Counted from the stretch's first letter, positions 54,165-63,572 are shown. The stretch: 64,000 bases of DNA from Gammaproteobacteria bacterium (GCA_030432755.1 JAUILZ010000003.1:62001-126000); one strand, 5' to 3'. Notes: generated by a model from the letters alone, not told the origin. Numbers and translations: made by a program.

Positions 54165-54920
54165 CTACAGTATCTGGCTGAGGAATTCCCGCGTGCGCGG
54201 ATCGCTGGATTCGGTAAAGAACGTGGCCGGTGGACCGTGCTCGACGATCACGCCGCGATCGGTGAAATAGATGTGATCGGCGACCTCGCGCGCGAATCCC
54301 ATCTCGTGGGTGACCAGGATGCACGTCATGCCGCTCTGCGCCAGGTCCTTGATCGCCACGAGCACCTCTTTCACCGTCTCCGGATCGAGGGCGGCGGTGA
54401 CCTCGTCGAACAGCATCACGTCGGGATTCATGGCGAGGGAACGCGCGATGGCGACGCGCTGCTGCTGGCCACCGGACAATTCTCCGGGATAACTGTCCTC
54501 CTTGCCCTCCAAGTTGACCCGGGTGAGCAGCGCGCGGGCGCGTTTCTCGACCTCGCCGCGCGGCTGTTTCAGCACCTTGAGCGGGGCCATCATGACGTTC
54601 TGCAAGGCGGTCTTGTGCGGAAACAGGTTGTACTGCTGGAACACCATGCCGACCTTCTTGCGCAAAGCCAGCTTGTCCACCGCCGGATCGTTGACCTCCT
54701 GCCCCTCCACCAGGATCGAGCCGGAATCGACGGGATTGAGCGCGTTGATACAACGGATCAGTGTCGACTTGCCGGATCCCGAGGGTCCGATGATGCAGAT
54801 CACCTCGCCCTTCATGACTTCCAGGGATACGCCCTTCAACACCTCGAGCGCGCCGAAGGACTTGTGCAGGTCATGGATGGCGACGATGGGCTGGTCCGGT
54901 GTCCAGGAATTGGCGGGCAT
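54165..54920 (-). CDS. Polar amino-acid ABC transporter ATP-binding protein (GlnQ/GltL type)
   Basis: The protein has 251 residues. Walker A GPSGSGKSTLIRCIN, Q-loop MVFQQYNLFPH, signature LSGGQQQRVAIARSLAM and Walker B VMLFDEVTAALDP are typical of the PAAT subfamily. It energises the two permeases and the binding protein encoded just upstream. Confidence 0.94.
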   Translation of the reverse strand: MPANSWTPDQPIVAIHDLHKSFGALEVLKGVSLEVMKGEVICIIGPSGSGKSTLIRCINALNPVDSGSILVEGQEVNDPAVDKLALRKKVGMVFQQYNLFPHKTALQNVMMAPLKVLKQPRGEVEKRARALLTRVNLEGKEDSYPGELSGGQQQRVAIARSLAMNPDVMLFDEVTAALDPETVKEVLVAIKDLAQSGMTCILVTHEMGFAREVADHIYFTDRGVIVEHGPPATFFTESSDPRTREFLSQIL

Positions 54921-54938
54921 GGTTTTGACTCCGGTGCG

Positions 54939-55847
54939 TTACTGCCTGACGGCGAAGCGGCGCTCGAGACGCAGCGTCCAGCGGGCAATCGGATAACAGT
55001 AGAGGAAGAAGATCACCAGGGCAAAGCCGAAAAACGGCATCAAAAGCTCCGGATGGTTGTCCTCCGCTTCCATCGCCTGGCGTGAAAGGGTAACCAGTTC
55101 CTCCACACCCAGCAGGGAAACCAGCGGTGTCGCCATGGTGAGGATGGCGTACCAGTTCATCCACGGAGGAATCATGCGCTTGAAGCACTGCGGGAGGATG
55201 ATCTGCCAGAGCGTCTGCCCACGGGTGAACGCAAGCGACTCGGCGGCCTCCCATTGCCCCGTGGGCACGGACTGGATACCGCCACGCACGATCTCCGAGA
55301 TATTCGCCATGATCGGCAGGGCGAGTCCAAAGACCGCCTTGGTCCAGTCCGGGATCAGGTAGACCGTGCCGGCGATCTCGATCTCGAACGGAAACGCCAG
55401 CATGACGATGAACAGCAGCACCAGCCACGGTGAATTGCGGAAGAGCTGCGTCACGAACCAGCACGTTGCCGCGAGCGGACGCAGTGGAGAGACCTGCCCC
55501 AGGCCCAGCAGCACCCCGGCGACGGTTCCCGTCAGCATGGTGAAAAAACTGATCAGGATATTGAGCGCGAATCCCTTGCTCACCAGGAACGGCATCCATC
55601 GCCACAACGCATCGAAGGCCTGGGCGGTGGTGAAATTTCCCTGGGCCGCGGCAACGATGGGCCAGGCACAAGCGAGGAAAGCGAACCCGAGAAGCGCGAT
55701 GGGAGGCATTTCAGCGAGCCAGCGGCTGAAACCGAGATCCGCGGGGCCACCACGGGCAACGGGCCGGAACGGACGCAGCACCGGCAGGTCGGTCGTCGCC
55801 CCCTCCATGGAATCAACGCCGGGAATATTGCGCCGGGCAGGCCTCAT
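54939..55847 (-). CDS. Polar amino-acid ABC transporter permease (second)
   Basis: The protein has 302 residues and about six transmembrane helices with the EAA loop EAAESLAFTRGQTLWQIILPQ. The start at 55847 overlaps the first permease stop as ATGA; upstream in-frame sequence is not coding in this frame. It is an inner-membrane channel half with the other permease. Confidence 0.92.
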   Translation of the reverse strand: MRPARRNIPGVDSMEGATTDLPVLRPFRPVARGGPADLGFSRWLAEMPPIALLGFAFLACAWPIVAAAQGNFTTAQAFDALWRWMPFLVSKGFALNILISFFTMLTGTVAGVLLGLGQVSPLRPLAATCWFVTQLFRNSPWLVLLFIVMLAFPFEIEIAGTVYLIPDWTKAVFGLALPIMANISEIVRGGIQSVPTGQWEAAESLAFTRGQTLWQIILPQCFKRMIPPWMNWYAILTMATPLVSLLGVEELVTLSRQAMEAEDNHPELLMPFFGFALVIFFLYCYPIARWTLRLERRFAVRQ

Positions 55848-56596
55848 TGACCATACCCCGGAACACGCGCAGCCCGCTCCCAGGCATTCATGCCCGTAAC
55901 GAGAATGCCGACGAGTCCGATGTAGACGACGAACAATACCACCATGCAGGCGTTCTGCGCGGTGGAATAGTCGTTGTAGATACTGACCATCTGGTACAAC
56001 AGTTCCGGCACCGCGATCGCCAGCGCCTGGGTGGTGGTCTTCACCAGGTTGACCAGGTTGTTGTTCAGCGCCGGCAGACTCACCCGGAAGGCCAGTGGAA
56101 ACACCACGTAAATGAAGGCCTGCAGGCGATTCATCCCGAGGGATTCGGCGGCTTCCCTGGTGGATTCCGGTACTGCCTCGATACCGGCACGGAATATCTC
56201 CACGTTGAAGGCGCCGGCAAAGAACGACAGCGAAATGATCGCCCAGCCGACGTTGGAGATGATGGGCACTTCGAGCCAGCCGTCTGGCGAATAGGTCGGG
56301 GTGAACTGGCCCAGGGCGAAGTAGAAGAACAGGAGCTGGATCAGGGGTGGCGTGTTGCGGAAAAACTGGATGTAACCCTGGACCACTGCGCGCACCAGCC
56401 GCGAATGCGCACCCTGCAGCCAGGCGCCCACCAGGCCGATCAGCACGCTCAGGATCACGCACACCACTGACAACTGGATCGTCATCCAGAGACCCGAGAG
56501 CACGCGCTCGGTCTGCACCGGATCGTAGAAAAAAATGAAATTCCAGCGCGGGTGCTCCTCCGAGAGATCGAAGAAAAACTGCTGAAACGCGTTCAT
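55844..56596 (-). CDS. Polar amino-acid ABC transporter permease (first)
   Basis: The protein has 250 residues and about five transmembrane helices. The EAA loop is REAAESLGMNRLQAFIYVVFP, here cut short by the preceding segment EIFRAGIEAVPEST. It is of the HisM/GlnP type. It lies 89 bases after the binding-protein gene and is coupled to the second permease. Confidence 0.92.
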   Translation of the reverse strand: MNAFQQFFFDLSEEHPRWNFIFFYDPVQTERVLSGLWMTIQLSVVCVILSVLIGLVGAWLQGAHSRLVRAVVQGYIQFFRNTPPLIQLLFFYFALGQFTPTYSPDGWLEVPIISNVGWAIISLSFFAGAFNVEIFRAGIEAVPESTREAAESLGMNRLQAFIYVVFPLAFRVSLPALNNNLVNLVKTTTQALAIAVPELLYQMVSIYNDYSTAQNACMVVLFVVYIGLVGILVTGMNAWERAARVPGYGQ

Positions 56597-56685
56597 TTCC
56601 GGTACCCGCGGGGTGGACGATCAGGGTCCCGGGAGCATGCCTTGCCGGCCACGCTCCCGGTTTCCTTCAGCGAATCGCCGTCAGG

Positions 56686-57528
56686 TTACTCCTGGATCCA
56701 GTCGGCGAAGCGTTCGTGCTGGTCCGCCAGGTACTGCGTTGGCTGGATGCCCCACTTCTCCTCCCAGGCGATGAGCTGGCCTGACTGGTGCCAACTGTAG
56801 GTAAGCCCGGCCATGAAGTTACCGAAAACGCAGTCTTTCTCGGCGAGCGGCACCGCCAGGCCCCAGGGATTGTCGTCCTCGCTGCTGAGCGGCATCTCGT
56901 ATTCATCCCAGTTGCCGGAAGCGAGATCCGACATGATCGAGGAATCGTCGTACACCCAGGCGATGCATTTCTTGTCGCGCAGCGCCTGCTTGGCTTCGGC
57001 GTTACCGGTAAACGCGATGATCTCGGCGCCGTAGCGCTCGTTCACGATCTTGTTGTAGAAGGCGCCCTGCTTGCCACAGACCGGCTTGCCTGTCAGGTCT
57101 TCCCAGGATGTGAGTCCCAGCGCCTTGGGCGACATGATATTGGTGCCGGAGGTGTAGTAGTTGGGCTGCGCAATACCGACGATCTTGCGCCGGTCCGGGC
57201 GATCGGACATGGTCGCGATCATCAGGTCGATCTTGCCCTGCTCGAGGAACTGCATCCGGTTCGATGACTGCACCGCCACGGTTTCGAGTTCCACGCCCAT
57301 GACATCCGCCACCGCCTGGGCCATGTCCACCTCCATGCCGACGATCGCACCACTCTCGTCGCGAAATCCCCAGGGTTTGTAGTCCGCCTTGACGCCGACT
57401 ACGAGCTTGCCACGGTCCATGACCTTGTTCCATGTCTCGTTGGCGCACTCCGCGGCATGCGCGCCCGTCGCCGCGAGCGCCAGGCTTGCGCCGAGAACAG
57501 CGGATAGCGTGGATTGGATTGCTTTCAT
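56686..57528 (-). CDS. Periplasmic amino-acid-binding protein of the ABC transporter
   Basis: The protein has 280 residues. A signal peptide (about 1-25, ending AHA) is followed by the SBP_bac_3 pattern: GKLVVGVKADYKPWGFRDE, GMEVDMAQAVADVMGVELE, DLMIATMSDRPDRRKIVGI and GKQGAFYNKIV. GAGGAG before 57528 fixes the start. It binds a polar amino acid or amino-acid-like compound in the periplasm. It is the first gene of the transporter-aminotransferase-BKACE-VOC operon. Confidence 0.93.
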   Translation of the reverse strand: MKAIQSTLSAVLGASLALAATGAHAAECANETWNKVMDRGKLVVGVKADYKPWGFRDESGAIVGMEVDMAQAVADVMGVELETVAVQSSNRMQFLEQGKIDLMIATMSDRPDRRKIVGIAQPNYYTSGTNIMSPKALGLTSWEDLTGKPVCGKQGAFYNKIVNERYGAEIIAFTGNAEAKQALRDKKCIAWVYDDSSIMSDLASGNWDEYEMPLSSEDDNPWGLAVPLAEKDCVFGNFMAGLTYSWHQSGQLIAWEEKWGIQPTQYLADQHERFADWIQE

Positions 57529-57997
57529 GGGGAACTCCTCGTGATGGTTTTTCATTGCATGAGATCGGGCTGGCCGCCTCCGTTTCGCCGGGCGGCCGGG
57601 ATCCCGATGGGCAAGCCACTATAAGTCAATCCCGGGCGCAGACTCAAACCGGGAGCCGACCCCTCCAGGAAATGAACCGTCCCCCTGGTTCATCACCCCT
57701 GATCGGTGCCTTGACCCGGTCATCGTAAGCGTTGGCAATTTCACCCGAGGGAGCGTCCGCGCCATCCGCAAGGTCCCGTTCCCGAACCCGACTGATCTCC
57801 ACCGTAACCGGGCATGGAAAAACCATGCCCCGAACTGGATAGACGCAGAGTTTTTTTTCGTAAATCGCAAATATTGTAAATAAGATTCTTCCATAGCTCG
57901 ATTTTCATTGAAATAATAGTATTATTTTCTATTTGTGGCTTGCTGGACGCGGGTCTCAACCCTACACTCTACGGTCATCATCCTACGGGGATTTTCC
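57529..57997. promoter_or_regulatory. Divergent 469-base region with a 17-base AT palindrome before the sulfite reductase gene
   Basis: No convincing gene is seen here. The half near 57850-57930 is strikingly AT-rich for this genome. It contains a perfect palindrome AAATAATAGTATTATTT at 57911-57927, about 70 bases before the sulfite reductase start, suitable as an operator or promoter core. The half near the transporter gene is GC-rich and carries the likely leader of the binding-protein gene. Confidence 0.45.
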
Positions 57998-59668
57998 ATG
58001 TACCAGTACCGCCCGGGACAACGATCGCAGCTGGCCCTGCGCGCGCGCCAGTTCGGCACCCAGGTCGACCGTTTCCTCGCGGGCGAACTCGATCCGGCGT
58101 TCTTTCAGCAGCTCCGGCTTCGAAACGGGCTCTACATCGAGCGCCATGCGCCGATGCTGCGGGTGGCGATTCCCTATGGCACGCTGTCTTCCGGGCAACT
58201 GCGCAAGCTCGCCCATATCGCGAGGACCTACGACCGCGGCTACGGTCATTTCACCACGCGCCAGAACATCCAGTTCAACTGGCCGGCGCTGGAATCCGTG
58301 CCGACGATTCTGGCCGATCTCGCCGAGGCAGACATTCACGCCATCCAGACCAGCGGCAGTTGCATCCGCAACATCACCACCGACCATCTCGCCGGCGTCG
58401 CGGAGGATGAACACGAGGATCCCCGCCCCTGGTGCGAGCTGCTGCGCCAGTGGTCCACGCTGCATCCGGAATTCAACTGGCTGCCGCGCAAGTTCAAGAT
58501 CGCGGTGAGCGGCGCGCGCGACGATCGCGCCGTCATCCGGTTGCACGACATCGGTCTGCGGCTGCATCACGATGCGAATGGCGAGAGCGTGTTCGAAGTC
58601 ATCGTCGGTGGCGGCATGGGACGCACCCCGGTGATCGGCAAGACCCTGCGCGAGTCTTTGCCGGGCGATCAGTTGCTGCCCTACCTGCAGAGCATCCTGC
58701 GCATCTACAACCTCAACGGCCGGCGCGACCACAAGTACCGCTCGCGAATCAAGATACTGGTCAACGACCTCGGCCCTGAACGCTTTCAGGAACTCGTGGA
58801 AGAGGATTTCGCGGCCACCGACCTGGCGCCGTTCTCCAATGCACTGGCGGAGCTGGAGTCTTTCCGCGAGATGTTCGCCGCCGTGCGCCCGCGCCCGTTA
58901 GCGACAAGCATCGATGAACCCATCGCGGTGCAATCGCCGGCATGGGCGCAGTGGCTCGAGAACAATACCCTGCCCCATCGCGAGTCCGGTTTCCGCATCG
59001 TCATGCTATCGCTGAAGTCCCCCGGGGAGGAACCCGGCAACCTGGACGATTCCGGCATGGACCTGGTCGCCGACCTTGCGGAGGAATTCGGTAACGGGGA
59101 GATCCGGGTCAGCCATGAACAGAACCTGGTGCTGCCCTGGGTTCCCCGGGAACGGCTTTACGCCCTGTGGCAACGGCTCGACGAGGCCGGCCTGGCCACC
59201 GCGAACATCGGCACCGCCGAGGACATGATCTGCTGCCCCGGCCTCGACTACTGCTCTCTCGCGAATGCTTCCACCATTCCCATCGCCGCGGAGATCCAGC
59301 AGGCGGTGGCGGACTTTCCGGGGCGCGCCGATATCGGTCCGCTGCGGATCAAGATGTCGGGTTGCATGAATGCCTGCGGTCACCATCACGTGGGCGATAT
59401 CGGCATTCTCGGCGTGGACAAGAAAGGCAAGGAGTTCTACCAGGTTACGCTGGGAGGTCGCGCAGGAAACGGCGCGAAGCTTGGTGAACGCCTCGGCCCG
59501 GCCATCGCGCGCGAGGATATCGCCGCCTTCGTCATGCGCATCATCGAACGCCAACTGGAACTGCGCCAGCCGGGCGAGACTCTCGCGGATACCGTGGAGA
59601 GAATCGGTGTCGAACCCTTCAAGGAGAAGCTCTATGCTGATCGACCAGTACGGCGCCAGGCTGCCTGA
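57998..59668 (+). CDS. cysI: Assimilatory nitrite/sulfite reductase hemoprotein (CysI-like)
   Basis: The protein has 556 residues. Two half-repeats of the sulfite-reductase fold are seen; HFTTRQNIQFNWPAL is the first-half signature. The siroheme/[4Fe-4S] cysteines are in ICCPGLDYCSLA and SGCMNACGHHH. It reduces sulfite to sulfide for biosynthesis in the cytoplasm, in contrast to the DsrAB of this window. Start 57998 is chosen at the usual N-terminus (MYQYRPG); the open frame extends to 57935. It overlaps the DUF934 gene by 35 bases. Confidence 0.92.
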   Translation: MYQYRPGQRSQLALRARQFGTQVDRFLAGELDPAFFQQLRLRNGLYIERHAPMLRVAIPYGTLSSGQLRKLAHIARTYDRGYGHFTTRQNIQFNWPALESVPTILADLAEADIHAIQTSGSCIRNITTDHLAGVAEDEHEDPRPWCELLRQWSTLHPEFNWLPRKFKIAVSGARDDRAVIRLHDIGLRLHHDANGESVFEVIVGGGMGRTPVIGKTLRESLPGDQLLPYLQSILRIYNLNGRRDHKYRSRIKILVNDLGPERFQELVEEDFAATDLAPFSNALAELESFREMFAAVRPRPLATSIDEPIAVQSPAWAQWLENNTLPHRESGFRIVMLSLKSPGEEPGNLDDSGMDLVADLAEEFGNGEIRVSHEQNLVLPWVPRERLYALWQRLDEAGLATANIGTAEDMICCPGLDYCSLANASTIPIAAEIQQAVADFPGRADIGPLRIKMSGCMNACGHHHVGDIGILGVDKKGKEFYQVTLGGRAGNGAKLGERLGPAIAREDIAAFVMRIIERQLELRQPGETLADTVERIGVEPFKEKLYADRPVRRQAA

Positions 59669-60128
59669 TCCAGGGGAACAGCGTCTCGCAGAGGACGCGG
59701 AGTCCCGTCCCGACGGCGACGCGTTCGAGGGCGACTGGATACTGCCCGTAGCAGCCTGGCGTGCGAACGCGGATACGATGCGGGCGCGTATCGATGCTGG
59801 CCAGCTGCGGATCATCCTCGAACTTGATGGCGCCGACACGGCCGTCGTAAGCGAATTCGCCACCGACCTGCCGCGCTTCAAGCGCCTCGATATCCGCTTC
59901 CCCGGCTTCGCCGACGGCCGTGGCTACTCGCTTGGCGTCCTGCTGCGCACGCGACATCATTACCGCGGCGGACTGCGCGGCATCGGTGTGGAAGCGGACA
60001 ACCTGCCGGCGTTGCGCCAGTGCGGCTACGACAGCTTCGAACTCGACGCTGAACTCGAGCCCGCACTGATCCGCGAAATCCTGAACAATGCCGGCACGCC
60101 CCATGCGTTGTCGCTGGGGACTGGCTGA
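59634..60128 (+). CDS. DUF934 protein, partner of the sulfite reductase
   Basis: The protein has 164 residues with the DUF934 pattern RLDIRFPGFADGRGYSLGVL, LRTRHHYRGGLRGIGVEADN and QCGYDSFEL. Genes of this family regularly follow ferredoxin-type sulfite reductase genes and are thought to help assembly or electron transfer. The start lies inside the reductase gene with AAGGAGAAG upstream. It ends four bases from the convergent methyltransferase gene. Confidence 0.9.
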   Translation: MLIDQYGARLPDPGEQRLAEDAESRPDGDAFEGDWILPVAAWRANADTMRARIDAGQLRIILELDGADTAVVSEFATDLPRFKRLDIRFPGFADGRGYSLGVLLRTRHHYRGGLRGIGVEADNLPALRQCGYDSFELDAELEPALIREILNNAGTPHALSLGTG

Positions 60129-60132
60129 GTCG

Positions 60133-60852
60133 CTATCCCGATTCTGCCGGTTCCGCCACCAGTAGCAGGTTCTTGCCGATTGGCGGCCGGACAAATCCTT
60201 CCAGTCGCGACATCAGCGGCACCACCAGGTTGTCGTACAGCCCCACGGAGGACGGGATCGTCTCGCGTTTGAGCAGGCGGAAGACGATATACCAGGGAAT
60301 GATCCCGGCGATGTCAAACCAGTGGAGGCTGTTGACGCGAAAGCCGGCCGCCTCCACCACGCCGCGAAGACCGTTGCGATCATAGCGGCGACAGTGCCCA
60401 ACGAGTTCGTCCAGCCGGCCGTAGAGCCACTGGTGCGCGGGCACGAAGATGACCAGCCTGCCTTCCGGCTTCAGGATGCCCCGCGCGAGGCGGAGATCAC
60501 CGACGTCGTCCTCGATATGTTCCAGTACATTGATGTAGATGACGCTGTCGAAGCGTTGCGTCATGGATTCTGCAAAGTCCGACAGGAAGCCCTTCGCGGT
60601 CTCCAGCTGCGGATTGTCTTCGCGTAGCTGATCGAGCACCGGGAACATGTTGGCGGAGGGCTCGAACGCGGACACATGGTAGCTGCCATCGGCCAGCAAC
60701 AGGCGGGTGAAGTTGCCGGTACCGGCGCCAATTTCCGCCACCGCGTGGCCGAGATACGGAGCTATCTCGTAGAGAATCCAGTGGTGATAGCGGGGTGCGA
60801 AAGACAGGGCCTCCAGGTCTTTCCCGTAATATTGAAACCCGTCGTCCGGCAT
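60133..60852 (-). CDS. Class I SAM-dependent methyltransferase
   Basis: The protein has 239 residues. Motif I is VAEIGAGTGNFTRLLL, followed by SAFEPSANM, and INVLEHIEDDVGDL with GRLVIFVPAHQWLYGRLD. The fold is that of type 11/12 small-molecule methyltransferases, with a hydrophobic helix near the C-terminus (GIIPWYIVFRLL). The substrate is not predictable. Genes of this type often act on lipids or glycans. Confidence 0.85.
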   Translation of the reverse strand: MPDDGFQYYGKDLEALSFAPRYHHWILYEIAPYLGHAVAEIGAGTGNFTRLLLADGSYHVSAFEPSANMFPVLDQLREDNPQLETAKGFLSDFAESMTQRFDSVIYINVLEHIEDDVGDLRLARGILKPEGRLVIFVPAHQWLYGRLDELVGHCRRYDRNGLRGVVEAAGFRVNSLHWFDIAGIIPWYIVFRLLKRETIPSSVGLYDNLVVPLMSRLEGFVRPPIGKNLLLVAEPAESG

Positions 60853-60926
60853 GGACCGTATTGTAGCGCGGGCATGCTGGATTGCGGCATCGCCTTGGCC
60901 GGTGGCGCCGCCCCGTCCAGGTATTG

Positions 60927-62459
60927 TCAGGCCTGCGCCTCCCGCGTGATCTCGTTGCGACGCCTGGCGACATAGGCGTCCAGCTCCTCGCGCCGGTCCG
61001 CGGGCAGCACGGGCTCCCGGTAGTCCGCGAGGCGTTTCTGCCAGAGCGCGGTGGCTCGGTCGGTGGCGCTGAGCTCGCCATCCTCCTTCCAGACCTCGTA
61101 ATTGCGCCAGTCTGCGAGCGTGGAGGCATAGAACGCGTCGCGATAGCGACCGAGGGTATGGGGATGATCGAAGAACTGTCCACCGGTGGGCACCTGGGAG
61201 ATCGCCTCCCAGGCCAGCTGTTCGGCATCCATGGCCACCGGCTGAACCACCTCTACCATCATCTGCAGCAGCTCTACGTCGAGAACGAACTTTTCATACG
61301 ACGTGCACAGGCCGCCCTCCATCCAGCCGGCGGCATGGTAGACCATGTTGGTATGCGCGAGGAAGCATGCCCACAGGGACATCTCCGCCTCCCAGGTGGC
61401 CTGGGCATCCACGCAGTTGGCGCTGGCGGAATTGCTGCAGCGGAACGGCAGCCCGTACTTGCGCGCCAGTTGTCCGGAGGCAAGTACCGCGCGGGCGTAC
61501 TCCGGCGTACCGAAAGCCGGCGAGCCGGTACGCATGTCGACGTTGGAGGTATAGCTGCCATACACCACCGGCGCTCCGGGTCGCGCCAGTTGCGTCAGGA
61601 CAATGCCGGACAGGGCTTCGGCGTTCTGCTGCGAAAGGGCGCCCGCCAGGGTGGTGGGCGTCATCGCGCCCATGAGGGTGAACGGCGTCACCACGCTGCA
61701 CTGGCCATATTCCGCGGTGGTCATGAGTCCCTCCGCCATCTCGGAATCGAAGCGACGCGGCGAATTCACCGAGATCACGGTAAGGCAGGACGGTGCGGCG
61801 AGCATTTCTTCCATGCCGATGCCACGCGAGATACGGGAGATCTCGATCCCGTCCAGCGCCCTGGCGGAACCGATGCTGGTATTGAAGAAGCACTTGTCCG
61901 TCAGCGTCGCCGCGGCGTGGTAACAGTCGAGGTGGCGGGTTCCGGCGGGAAGTTCCAGCGGTGGCGCCGGCTGGTTCCCGGTGCAGTGGACGACGTCATG
62001 CACCTGCACCAGCTTGAGAATTTCGTGGTAGTCGGCGAGGCTCGCGTTGCGCTTGCCGCGGACACAATCGTGTACACGCGGCGGGCCACCCACCGACGCG
62101 GTACAGATATGATTGCCGCCGAGCGTCATCCGGCGTTCCGAATTACGCGGCGTCAGGGTGAACTCGGCGGGCGCACTCGCCAGCGCCCTCGTCACCAGTT
62201 CCCGGTCGATCCGCACCCTGCCGGAGTCATCGTCGACTTCCGCCCCTGCATCGCGAAAGGCGGTGCGGGCACGTACGCCCATGAACTCGATACCGATCTC
62301 CTCGAGGATGCGCAGCGATGCTTCGTGGATGGTTTCGAGCTGGTCCGCGCTCAGCAGGTTGACCGGATCGAGGCTCGTGCGCACCTGGCGGTAATCGCGC
62401 TTCGCGCGTTGACTGGCGCTACCAGGGTTGCTCGTGCGGGACCTTTTACGGCGGGACAT
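60927..62459 (-). CDS. MttB-family (trimethylamine methyltransferase-like) protein without pyrrolysine
   Basis: The protein has 510 residues. The MttB-family TIM-barrel signatures LSADQLETIHEASLRILEEI, NSASANCVDAQATWEAEMS and MEGGLCTSYEKFVLDVE are visible. The frame has no internal stop, so no UAG-encoded pyrrolysine is present. Non-pyrrolysine members include MtgB (glycine betaine) and related demethylases of quaternary amines, which pass methyl groups to a corrinoid protein. No corrinoid protein gene is seen here. The start at 62459 follows the normal N-terminus. It lies downstream of a GlxA-type regulator. Confidence 0.85.
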   Translation of the reverse strand: MSRRKRSRTSNPGSASQRAKRDYRQVRTSLDPVNLLSADQLETIHEASLRILEEIGIEFMGVRARTAFRDAGAEVDDDSGRVRIDRELVTRALASAPAEFTLTPRNSERRMTLGGNHICTASVGGPPRVHDCVRGKRNASLADYHEILKLVQVHDVVHCTGNQPAPPLELPAGTRHLDCYHAAATLTDKCFFNTSIGSARALDGIEISRISRGIGMEEMLAAPSCLTVISVNSPRRFDSEMAEGLMTTAEYGQCSVVTPFTLMGAMTPTTLAGALSQQNAEALSGIVLTQLARPGAPVVYGSYTSNVDMRTGSPAFGTPEYARAVLASGQLARKYGLPFRCSNSASANCVDAQATWEAEMSLWACFLAHTNMVYHAAGWMEGGLCTSYEKFVLDVELLQMMVEVVQPVAMDAEQLAWEAISQVPTGGQFFDHPHTLGRYRDAFYASTLADWRNYEVWKEDGELSATDRATALWQKRLADYREPVLPADRREELDAYVARRRNEITREAQA

Positions 62460-62570
62460 GATCGCTGCCACCTCGGGGCAGACGGGCTGGACCATCATTA
62501 GACCGTGCACCCGGTAGCACGGATACCGGCCAGGCGACCCGGGATAACCCTGCCGCGACCGTTACCGCTG

Positions 62571-63572
62571 TCAGCTCAGCCTGGCCATGTCCGACACGCG
62601 TTCCTCGCGCGGTGTGCGGCCGTACACGTCGCGATAGGACTTGATGAAATGGGAATGCGAGGAAAACCCCGATGCGATCGCCACGTCCAGGCCCGATCGC
62701 GAGGTATAGAGCAGCAACTGGCGCGCGTTTTCGAGACGCAACCGCAGGTAGTAGCGCTGGGGCGTGGTGTCACGGTACTTCTTGAACAGGCGCTCGAGCT
62801 GTCGCAGTGACACCCCGACATGAAGCGCCACTTCCTGTGGTGACAACGGATCCTCGATGTTGTTCTGCATCAGGTCGATGGCCTGTGCGAGCTTCGGGGA
62901 GAGCCGGACAAGGTCGTACTTGCCTTCCATGCGCTGCTGGTCATCCGGGGTGCGCAGGCGATCGTGCTGGTACATCTGCGAGATCCTGCGCGTCACCTCG
63001 TGACCGCAATCCATCTCCACCAGGTTGAGCATCATGTCCAGCGCAGCGGTACCCCCGGAACAGGTAGCGCGACGGCGGTCGATCTCGTAGATGTTGCGGG
63101 TGATCTCGAGATGCGGGTAAAGCTCCTGGAATACCGGCAGGTTTTCCCAGTGGATGGTGCATCGGTAGCCGTCCAGCAGCCCCGCCCGGGCGAGCACGAA
63201 ACTTCCCGAACTCGCGCTGCCAAGCATGATGCCCTTGCGGTCCAGCGCCTCCAGCTTGCGCAATGTCCGCTCGTCGTCGAAATACTGCGAATGATTGGTG
63301 GCGATCAGCAATACCTGGTCGCAGGCGCCAACGTCCTGCAGGGATCCTTCCACCGCCACCTGTACTCCGCTACTGGACAACACCGGTACGCCATCCGGTG
63401 ATACGAGATGCCAGCGATAGGCCTGGCCATCCGCGTATCGATTGGCCGTGCGCATGCAATCCACCAGGCAGCTGAACGGAATCAGGGGAAACTGGTCAAA
63501 CAGGACGAGTACCGTCTCACGGGTGTTTACCCGCGCGGTAACCCGGTTTCCGGAAAGCGTTTCAGTGGACAA
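62571..63572 (-). CDS. GlxA/GbdR-type AraC-family regulator
   Basis: The protein has 333 residues. The N-terminal DJ-1/PfpI-like domain (ETVLVLFDQFPLIPFS, GSASSGSFVLARAG, with serine in place of the usual nucleophilic cysteine) is joined to a C-terminal AraC double HTH (LSPQEVALHVGVSLRQLERLF and LDVAIASGFSSHSHFIKSYRD). Such regulators control choline, glycine betaine, carnitine and arginine catabolism. Its place beside the MttB homologue suggests that it controls quaternary-amine use. Confidence 0.9.
   Translation of the reverse strand: MSTETLSGNRVTARVNTRETVLVLFDQFPLIPFSCLVDCMRTANRYADGQAYRWHLVSPDGVPVLSSSGVQVAVEGSLQDVGACDQVLLIATNHSQYFDDERTLRKLEALDRKGIMLGSASSGSFVLARAGLLDGYRCTIHWENLPVFQELYPHLEITRNIYEIDRRRATCSGGTAALDMMLNLVEMDCGHEVTRRISQMYQHDRLRTPDDQQRMEGKYDLVRLSPKLAQAIDLMQNNIEDPLSPQEVALHVGVSLRQLERLFKKYRDTTPQRYYLRLRLENARQLLLYTSRSGLDVAIASGFSSHSHFIKSYRDVYGRTPREERVSDMARLS

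Noticed and set aside
57619-57894. Small minus-strand open frames in the region before the sulfite reductase gene
   Set aside because: Low-complexity translations spanning a GC-rich to AT-rich transition, no ribosome site and no recognisable pattern; the region is better read as regulatory.
60927-62459. Pyrrolysine-containing trimethylamine methyltransferase
   Set aside because: The frame runs to full length with no internal UAG, so it belongs to the non-pyrrolysine MttB relatives.
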